Translations under genes and position numbers: made by a program
DNA from: Ochotona curzoniae
Lineage: Eukaryota; Chordata; Mammalia; Lagomorpha; Ochotonidae
Length of the DNA stretch: 64,000 nt
Direction of reading: 5' to 3'
NCBI RefSeq assembly: GCF_017591425.1
Contig: NW_024467120.1
Span: forward strand, 6,138,001-6,202,000
The notes under the pieces: model-generated
The model's input: only the letters and a program-made list of their open reading frames with translations
Database searches by the model: none
Told to the model about the DNA's origin: nothing
Part shown: positions 56,058-64,000 of the stretch, piece by piece
Layout of the letters: each line of letters starts with the position of its first letter
Position numbering within the stretch: position 1 is the stretch's first letter

Positions 56058-59000
56058 ATTGTTCTTGGTTACCATCTTCTAGAGCAGATTAACATCTCTA
56101 AGAACTGAGGAGGTGCACTGCCTTCTTCCCTTGCCCTGGGGGAGTAAATCAGGGCAGGACAGAGTCCAGCCATATGTGCTTGTCTGTGTGCTGCTGGGGC
56201 AACCCCAACAAATGCTTTTTAAACATTTCTTCAGTGTTATTAAGTGTATTGAGAAAAGAAAACTGTTCTCATTTTTTAATGTGCCCTATGGCTAGCTTTG
56301 CCATCCGAGACGTGGCTTAGATTATAGTAAAAATATGACTCTTATTGCTATTCTAGCTGTCTTCATTTCCCTGCCATTTTCTACCAATTATTTTCTCTCC
56401 TCTTTCTTCTCACATATACTTTCTCTTCTTCTCTACTTGTATTTGTTCAACTCTGCCGCCCTCCCCCCCAACTCATCCATCTTTTGCCTATTCTCTTATT
56501 GGGGACCACTAACCAGAAGTTAGAGGTTCATACTTCTGTGACAGGTGCTTTTTGAGTCATCCTATTTGTACATATATCATGAGTACAAGGAAAGCCCAAC
56601 AGGGAAGTAAGTCAGAAGTTCATAGACTTTTGAAGGCCTTTATTTGCTTGTTTATTGGACTAGGGAATCCTTGTTAGGTAATTGTGAATACTGTTGTTTT
56701 ATTCTAATTAGTTACATTTAATTATTTGGAGACAATTTCTGAGTCATCCTGCTCCTTTAAATTTTTTGCTATTAAATCTTCATCCCTAACAGGATGTGTA
56801 CTTTTCATTACCTCCAGGTAAAACTTTCACAGGTTTTTCAGCTGTCACAAATTAAGGCAAGATGCTCCTGTGAGTACAGTGGAGATCAAGGTGACTTTGA
56901 AATTCCTCTACCTTTTCTTCTTTCCTTCCTTCTCACAGAATCTCAGCCATTTGCTTGAAGTCAAGAAAACTGTTACATTGTTATTGCTGATTTTTCAAAT
57001 GTGTTACTTTTTTTAAAAAAAGTTTCAGCTATAGGAATGGAATGCCAACTAAGTTGCCTTTTCAGAAAACAAAATCTCTTCCTTTAGGGATCTTTTAGAA
57101 TTTACTTTGTTTCCCTGCACTGAGATTTTTGCAAAGCCATTTCTCTCTTGCAATTTCACATTGGGGGAAAAAAAAACTCAAGATCTTTTTTCTCTCGCTG
57201 ATAGGGTTGATTGTGTTTTGAGTTTTCCTGTTTTAACAACAAACATTTACATGTTTTATGTGCTGTGTACATATATAAAAGAAATCATTAACGGTGCCCA
57301 GAGTTAATAGCCTAAAAATGTATAGCATAATATACTGCAGTGTCACTGGTAGCATAAAAAAGATTTAACATTAGACTCAGGGGGAGAAAGTATAGACAGT
57401 CTGAAACTATTACTACACCAAATAGCTCTAAAAGAGCTCAATGTGAAACCAACCAGAAAATGATCAACCCACAACTATAAATATAAAGCACTAAAAGAGA
57501 CAAAACTTTCCCAGGATTGTGAAAAATGCATAAATAAAAAGCACCCCCAAAAGCATGTATTGGCAAAAGTATTTAGTGTGGCAATAAAAAGAAGTATTTG
57601 CCTTCTTTATATTAAGTGATTTTTATGGCATTTGTACAATCAATGCTACACAAGGACATAAGAACTACAGCTCGTGCTTATACCTATTTGAATGTAAAAT
57701 TAGGAAGATGGGAAATCTGAAGAGGCTTTGACCTTTACATTGTAGAGTCAAGGTTACTTTCCATGTTTTGTTATATAAAAAGTGTTCCATTGGGAAAAAT
57801 TTATTCTTTAAATGTACAAATATCCATACAATGTAACAACGAGGCTCTCTTTTGCAGCTTTAATATCTAAATAGAGGTGAACTAACATGATGTTGTAGAT
57901 AGCTCTATTTCAAAGAGTAGTTAATCAGACCATTCTTCACAATAGATATAATCTATCCCACTGGAGGTTGTTTATATTTATTAGGATATATACCGAGTGA
58001 ATTTTTGTTTTGTTGTGAGCTGAAAGTCACATCAGATCTAGGCACCAAGTGTTTAAACATGCAGCAGCAAAGAAAGATTAAACTCACCGAATCACACGCA
58101 ATGCCATCTCTATTTATCAAGTCAAAGACTTCCAAGACTTAACCAAATATCATGGATCTTAACATTGATAATGAGCCTATTCATGATCATAACAGTAGTA
58201 CGACCTTATACATGTCCTCTGCTTTGATGCATCAATGTGAATAAAAGTGGATGAATCAGCTGCCTCACCCCTCTCACTCAGTCCGTAAGAGACGGGGAAA
58301 ACTAGGGGGTATCAATGGACAGGGGTGTTAGTAATGAAGGTATAAAAACAGAGCCCAGGTAACTTTTTCCTTTATTTCAATATCATATTTGATGCATTGG
58401 TTTAGCCATGTGCCCTTCCAAAGCCCTCCGTGAGACATGTGACACGGGAGCAGTAGCCCTATGTTTTGATCATATGCAGTTTCCAGTAATTGCCCCAAGA
58501 AACACAGATAAAATACAGTTTGATCTGGGATCATACTAATAGCTTAAAAATAGTCCATCTGAGAGCAGTTTGACTGTTGTAAATGAGAGATTCTAAACTG
58601 GCTCAGGCTTATTTTTTTTTTTTTGGGGGTCATGATACAGGGAGTTCCCCTCCACTTTCCTCATTCGCTCTTTTCTACACTGATTTCCCCTGTGTAGTTA
58701 CAACAGTATGGTCCTTCAACAACACTCACAAGTCCATAATTCTGCTATTTAAATGTATCATGAAATTGCAGATACAGACAATTGTGGAAAGTCCGGCATT
58801 CTAATGTCAAGACACATTTAACAATTTTGTTGGGAGTCCACCTTTTATTTGGGAGTGGAGAAGCATATTGCAATGCACCTTCATTTCTCATCATGCCAGA
58901 CTCCATTGTACAACTCCTCTAGAGGAATATATGTACTTTCATACTTACCTATATGTCTCTTGATCTTGCATTTTGCATGAAGGTTGCCTTATATCACATT

Positions 59001-59189
59001 ATATAAATTTGTCCTTTGGGGATTGGTTTACTTATTTTTTATATAATATTTGTCCTTTTAGGATTGGCTTACTTCTTTTTTATGAGACTTTTCTCCTTGG
59101 GAATGAGAATTATTTAAAACACATATACTTGATCAAAAAAGTAAATAAAATCATGTCAGTTACGTAGCTCCAATTTTCTCCAATATTAG
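56058..59189. other. SINE-free, AT-rich stretch, no recognised gene
   Basis: No gene and no repeat I can name in 3.1 kb. There is a pyrimidine-rich patch at 56380-56470. The scarcity of repeats makes this a candidate for conserved non-coding DNA. Confidence 0.4.
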
Positions 59190-59375
59190 CTCTTGTAGCC
59201 TCATAACAGCCTTTGCAGAACATTAATGCAATCAGTTTTTAAACAGGAGACTGTGTAAACAGAAGGCCAGCAGCTTGCCATAGTTGCAAAGGCACCAAGT
59301 GAGAAAGCCAGCATTCAAATTCAAGTCTTCTATCTCCAAGGCTGGTGTTTTCCCACTCTATCCCACTGGCCCACT
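59190..59375 (+). mobile_element. MIR, near full core
   Basis: 'CTTGTAGCCTCATAACAGCC', 'TTTTTAAACAGGAGACTGTG', 'GCCAGCAGCTTGCCATAG', 'GTGAGAAAGCCAGCATTC' and 'AAATTCAAGTCTTCTATCTC' follow the MIR order ('ctcacaacaaccct...ttttacagatgagg...cttgcccaag...cagagctgggattcaaacc'). Confidence 0.65.
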
Positions 59376-59834
59376 CAGAATCAACGATTTTCCTTCATAC
59401 ATCCACAATGTGGAAGGCTCTACAGCATGTTAAGTTTACATGTGGAGGAAGGTGAATCAAAGAAAATACAGATTTTAAATCTACATAGCTGCAAGGATTT
59501 TTCTTTCATAGCAAAAAGTAGGACAATTTTTGAACGAAATGGAGATCAGAGAAAGATGGCAACCATAGGTTTAAGTTCAACATATTTTTTTATCATAAAT
59601 TTTCTGAGTGGAGGTGGCTAAGAGAGCTCAGGAACGACTTTGAGAATTAGGGTTAGATTACCATAGAAACCTGAATAATGCCTCTAAGGAAAGAACACAA
59701 ATGATGGAGCACTGTTAAAAGAATGTCAGACAGAAGAATATTCAGAAATATGCAATAAGCAAAGACCTTTACAAAAAGCGAAAACAATTTATCTTAAGAT
59801 GGATAAATACCATAAAGTCATAAATAAATCAAGA
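59376..59834. other. unassigned stretch
   Basis: AT-rich. No gene or repeat landmark. Confidence 0.5.
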
Positions 59835-60145
59835 AGGGGGCCTAGTGTATTAGCTCAATTAGCTGATCCTCTCTGTTGCAAGCACTGGAATCTCATGTGG
59901 GCACCAGTTCATATCCCAGCTACTATACTTCCTGGCCAGCTCCCTTTTTGTGGCATGGGAAAGCAGCAGAAGATGGCCCAAGTTCTAGGACCCTGCACCC
60001 ATGTGGAAGACCTGCAAGAAGCTCTTGACTTGAAATTGGCTTCAGATCCAGCCATTGCTGCTATTTAGGGAATAACCAGAGGATAAAAGATCTTTCTCTT
60101 GGTCTCTCCTTCTCTCTGTAAATGTGCCTTTCCACATTTAAGAAA
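59835..60145 (+). mobile_element. C-repeat SINE
   Basis: It has the head 'GGGGGCCTAGTGTATTAGC', 'GTTCATATCCCAGCTACTA' (B box region), 'CCTGCACCCATGTGGAAGAC', a CT block and 'GTGCCTTTCCACATTTAAG'. The expected A-rich tail has grown into the purine repeat that follows. Confidence 0.9.
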
Positions 60146-60254
60146 AAGGAAAGAAGGAGGGAAGGGAGGGAGGGAGGGAGGGAGGAAGGAAGGAAGGAAG
60201 GAAGGAAGGAAGGAAGGAAGGAAGGAAGGAAAGAAGGAAGGAAAGAAGAAAGAA
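60146..60254. repeat. (AAGG)n/(GGGA)n purine microsatellite
   Basis: About 25 tetranucleotide units, GGGA-type first and GGAA-type after, with a few interruptions. The poly-LPSF frames on the minus strand come from it. It begins where the SINE tail would be. Confidence 0.97.
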
Positions 60255-60674
60255 TGAACAAGAGATGTTGGAGATAAACCCATATTCTCACTAAAGACAA
60301 AGTCAAAAGAGGAGATATGTTCTCAAGAGTAAAATTACAGGATACCTCCATTTGGGAAATTAGAAAAACTAGTCATGAATAAAAACAGTATTACTCAGTA
60401 GGGAAGATCTAGCTGTTGTCAGATAACTTGAATATGTAGTAAAAAAAAAAAAAATCATCACAGTTCCCATAAATTATCCCAAGAGCAGAGAAATAGAAAT
60501 GTTTCATCAGGTTTAGAAATTAATAACAAATATAAATTATGAGATCAAAAAATGAGAAGAATTTTAACATGATGTGAAGATCTGGATAATATGACAAAAT
60601 GTAAAAGTCTAAGCTCACTCTCTCCCTCTGAAACATTAGAAATAAAGAAAGATTGCAATAAATTTGGAGAGCAT
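60255..60674. other. unassigned stretch
   Basis: An A run lies at 60440-60453. No gene is recognised. Confidence 0.5.
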
Positions 60675-60970
60675 TGATAGGTGTCGTGATGCAATAGGTT
60701 AAGCCATTTTTGGGAACCTGCATCCTTGTTGGACTGTCTGGGATCAAGTCCCATTTCTACCCTAATTCAGCTTCCTACTTCTGCGTTTCGGAGGCAGCCT
60801 GGGATTGCCCAGGTAATTGAATTTCTGCCACCTATTTGGTGTAGTTTCTGGTTCCAGGCTTCAAACTCCTGCCATGGCTACTGTGGGAAGTGAATCAGTG
60901 GACTGAAGATTTCTTGTGTGTGTTTATGTGTATGAGAGAGAGACTGCTTTTCAAATAACTAAATCTGTCT
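60675..60970 (+). mobile_element. C-repeat SINE, diverged
   Basis: It has the head 'GGTGTCGTGATGCAATAGG', 'TTAAGCCATTTTTGGGAAC', 'GGGATCAAGTCCCATTTC' (B box), 'GGTTCCAGGCTTCAAACTC' and 'CTTTTCAAATAACTAAATC'. Confidence 0.8.
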
Positions 60971-61254
60971 AGAATATCACACACAAACACAGCAGATTTA
61001 GTAATCGTGAGGAATGGGGGCGTGGTACACAGAAACAAGCTGTGTTGATTAGCAAATGTGCACATGATCTCAAATCTACCAGTTTCTTTTTTTCCTTTCT
61101 TATTTTCATCTTCTCCCATTTGCTTTATCAGGCTGTCCCTTGAAAACATGTGAGTTTGCAGCCAATTGTGGAAGCTTTCTGTCTCCATTCTTTACTCCCT
61201 ATTGTCTCCTGAACATCCTTCGTATCAGCTGTCCCGTGGTGGTTTTGAAAATCT

Positions 61255-61350
61255 AATTTGCAAACTGGGTGACTTAAAACAACGGAGCTTTATTTTCCCC
61301 CAGTCCTGGAGGCCAGCAGTCAGAAATCGTAGGGCAGCGCTCCTTCCGGA
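61255..61350 (-). mobile_element. MLT1-like LTR 3' part, antisense
   Basis: 'GGTGACTTAAAACAACGGAG', 'CAGTCCTGGAGGCCAGCAG' and 'GGGCAGCGCTCCTTCCGGAAG' (given in part as GCAGCGCTCCTTCCGG) are the reverse of the common MaLR 3' phrase 'cagaactgtgag...ctgttgttttaagccac'. Confidence 0.65.
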
Positions 61351-61452
61351 AGCTCCAAGGTAAAAGTCTGATCTTGGACACCTAGCACCTAGTGTTGTAA
61401 CATTTAATCCACTACAAACTTCTATGTACCTTTGATCCATATTCACTTCAAC

Positions 61453-61472
61453 ACACACACACACACACACAC
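61453..61472. repeat. short (AC)n microsatellite
   Basis: About ten AC units. Confidence 0.9.
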
Positions 61473-61729
61473 CTCCATTTAACCAACTTCACTGCTGATA
61501 TTCTCTTAGATTTTAGGTTGGTAAGAAAGCACTTTTCAGTTTAAAAGAAGTTTTCTAACAATAGAGTGTATTGGTGCTGGTTGTGGACTTCTTCCCTCTG
61601 TTTCTAGGACTTCAAGGATTCTATTGTTTTCTTGGCTTTTGATTGTTCTTTTCACCATTCTCACCATCCACCTTCCCAGGTCCAAATCAAATAGCAGTGT
61701 ATGCCTGAGGGCCCCTTCTGTTTTTCTTC

Positions 61730-62335
61730 CTCTTTTGCTCTCCCTGGGTGAAGCCATCATAGCTCGTAGTTTCAATTACATCCTTGTGTCACTAAGTCAC
61801 ATTTGTAATGGCAACCCTGGCTTCCCGCCTTCTTTCTACACCACTTCTGCCATCTAAACCTTCTGGTAGGGTGAATGCATTTCGTATCTTCACTAACACA
61901 GTAGGTACTGAAGGCATATGGCTATGAATACTCGAAATGTTATTAATTTAATGAGGAGGTAAGTGGTAATGCTTTAGCCTTTCAATACATTGACACTGAA
62001 AATAGCCACTTGTAGAACCGGCCACCTTACTGGGTGGTGCAGTTTGGAGTCTCCTCCAACCTCCACGCTAATTCTTATAGACCTCTTGCCAACCATACAA
62101 CATGATCTGCTTAAACACTCAACTGTTGCTTCCTGTGTGAAACTGACTCTGTTTTTGTCTTCCCAAAAACGCATTTCCATAATTTACTCATATAGAAATA
62201 CATAACTGAAGATGCTGGTGTCTGCATTCTCATTACACACAACTTCCTGAAGACTGAAATTATAGTTCAATGAATGCTACAGACTTGCATGTTAGCACAG
62301 GGCCTGGTTTTGTGCACAGAATCAATGAAAGGAAC
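61730..62335 (+). mobile_element. probable L2 fragments
   Basis: Several phrases in order resemble L2 internal and 3' sequence: 'GGGTGAAGCCATCATAGC', 'CAATTACATCCTTGTGTCAC', 'GATCTGCTTAAACACTCAAC', and the end 'GTTAGCACAGGGCCTGG' with 'GAATCAATGAAAGG'. Similarity is patchy, so borders are approximate. Confidence 0.4.
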
Positions 62336-62559
62336 AAGTTATGGTATTATACTTAGAGGTCCATCTTTATTATATCATGCATAAAGTTTATGAAGGTGCA
62401 GACACTTCATGGGAAGGTGCTTCCATCTTTTCACAATCTCCTCTTCATTGTGATGATATGTTCAAGTCCAAATCATTCAACATAGTTTTGAATCCTAGCA
62501 TTGGATAAAAGAGAACCTCTCCTTTAAGGAGTTGTGGATGTAGGACCCTTAAAAATTTG
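62336..62559. other. unassigned stretch
   Basis: No gene or repeat landmark. Confidence 0.5.
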
Positions 62560-62860
62560 TTGAGCATTCAGCGCAGCATCGTAAGCATTCAGCACAAACA
62601 GGTTGGAGCATCTGGATTCATTGATTAGCCCCAGCTCTTTATTTCAGCTTCCTTCTGATGCATCCCCAGGGAGGCAACAGAGATGGCTCAAGGAGTTGAG
62701 CTCTTGTCAATCAGGAGGGAGACCTGGATTAAATCCCCAGCTCCCTGGTTTCAGCTGGATCCAGGCCCAGCCCTGGCAAGCACGGGAGGACTGAAACAGT
62801 ACAGGAGAACTCTTCATCTCTGCATGTCTCTGTTCTTCAAATAAATAAAAAACAGACAAA
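62560..62860 (+). mobile_element. C-repeat SINE, diverged
   Basis: The body blocks 'TTTATTTCAGCTTCCTTCTG', 'GGAGACCTGGATTAAATCCC', 'CTCCCTGGTTTCAGCTGG' and the tail 'TTCTTCAAATAAATAAAAAAC' (in part) are clear. The head is badly decayed. Confidence 0.7.
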
Positions 62861-64000
62861 AAAAAAAGAAAAGAAAAAGTAGACATCAACCTCGTTAACC
62901 AGATGCAGGAGCCACAGGGCTTTGCTTTCCATGTTTAAGGTGTACATCATTCTTCTCTGAAATCAAAACACGGTGATGCAGAGAATTCCATAGTGCTATA
63001 TGATGTTTCTGAATGGTGATTTACAACAACGAGGAACAGTGAGATTCTGCTAACCAAGGAAGAGTGAAAAGGAGGCATACTGTTCTCATATTGAATAAAG
63101 TCTGTGTGTGAGAGGTGCATCTGTGAATGGCAAAGGGCAGCACTAACAACGGCTTAGGCAAGCATGCAGAGTACAGGAGAGGTGATCCCTGGACAGTTTT
63201 TCTGGTTCGATGCACTCAGACCAGCCACCACTACATGGAGAATCCTTTTACGGGAATCGGCACTTGTTTAACGGCCATGGCTTTTGGCTTCTAAGCATAG
63301 TTTTAACACAGAAGAGGCATTCATTTACATTTTGGTTATCACTCCCAATAAAACACCCCAGCACAAATGGCACCAACTCTAACTGGATAAGGCACAACTA
63401 CATAAATACATCCCTAAGTGCGCTACATGGGGAGAGAGGGAGGAGGAGAAGTACGGAAGTGGAACCTGTTGGATCTGAGGACATTCACTGGAAATTTAGG
63501 ATTTCTTTTCCTCCCTACAAATATGAGCAGGACAAATAATCTGTGTGCAAAAGGCAGGGAGTAGCATTCCATTAAGATATTACAAGAAGAAAAAAAGAAA
63601 CTAGTTCTGTTTTGTCTGTTGCAAGCTCCATTTTACTCTTACTGCAAGTCAGAGAACTATTTAGCGAAATGAATTGGAGAAAGAATATGAGCTACATTTG
63701 GTACAAACTTCAGTTACATTTTTCTTCTCTGTTTTATCTGTGCATGCAGGTGACACTTCTTAATGAGGGTTTTCAAATGTCCCTGCCTTTTAAGTGTCTG
63801 AGCTGCGCCCTGGGACAACAGGAACTGATTTTAGCTTTTAAATATGCTTCTGATATAGAGTAAGTTTTTTTCCTAGCACTATTCATTGTTTTACCCGCTT
63901 TAATGGGAATTATGGGTTTGATTAATGGGCTGAAAGATTTGGTCCATTTTAGTTTTCTTATCTCTATTCCTTTCGGATGCATGATGCTTCCCACTGTTTC
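62861..64000. other. intergenic stretch to window end
   Basis: No gene is recognised. A 109-codon frame at 63210-63539 matches nothing I know. Confidence 0.45.

Noticed and set aside
60061..60351. Frames with repeated LPSF residues on the minus strand
   Set aside because: They are generated by the AAGG/GGGA purine microsatellite.

Overview
The window is mammalian nuclear DNA and looks like a non-coding, repeat-rich intergenic or deep intronic stretch. The main clue is one tRNA-headed SINE family, present about 40 times on both strands. Its layout is a tRNA-like head with A and B boxes, a body, a CT-rich stretch, then an AATAAA-rich tail. This matches the lagomorph C-repeat (CSINE) family. 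The best-kept copy (35154-35470) resembles what I recall of pika (Ochotona) copies more than rabbit ones, so a lagomorph is well supported and a pika is my best guess. Species assignment is by recall, not by search.

I recognise no protein-coding gene with confidence. Most open frames here are short, and many lie inside SINEs or simple repeats. A few open stretches outside repeats are listed at low confidence: a 197-codon frame with a signal-peptide-like start (20824-21417), two possible terminal exons (41857-42033 and 50318-50520), and 161- and 84-codon frames. None matches a protein I know.

Layout. 1-12 kb: scattered SINEs, an L1 3' end (4985-5330), an MLT1-like LTR (8726-9126), and a retroposed 5' half of tRNA-Gly(UCC) with target-site duplications (9816-9886). 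12-31 kb: an antisense L1 3' part (12480-13110), an L2 tail, SINE pairs, a CA microsatellite, an L1 tail, and long stretches without recognisable features. 31-37 kb: a long, old antisense L1 (ORF2 through ORF1) broken by six SINEs, then a separate sense L1 ORF2 piece. 37-51 kb: SINE-dense, including four direct-orientation SINEs in a row (45.4-47.0 kb), a fossil hAT-type DNA transposon, MIR and L2 pieces, and a CTTCC expansion. 51.3-59.8 kb: no SINE at all over 8.5 kb, with a 16-copy 20-bp minisatellite (55741-56057). 59.8-64 kb: SINEs, an AAGG/GGAA repeat, an LTR fragment and L2 remnants.

The most distinctive finding is the tRNA half. It is a 38-nt copy ending in the anticodon loop, without a poly-A tail, flanked by 17-bp direct repeats. 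Next are the minisatellite, the SINE-free block and the long open frame. No new multi-gene system is visible.
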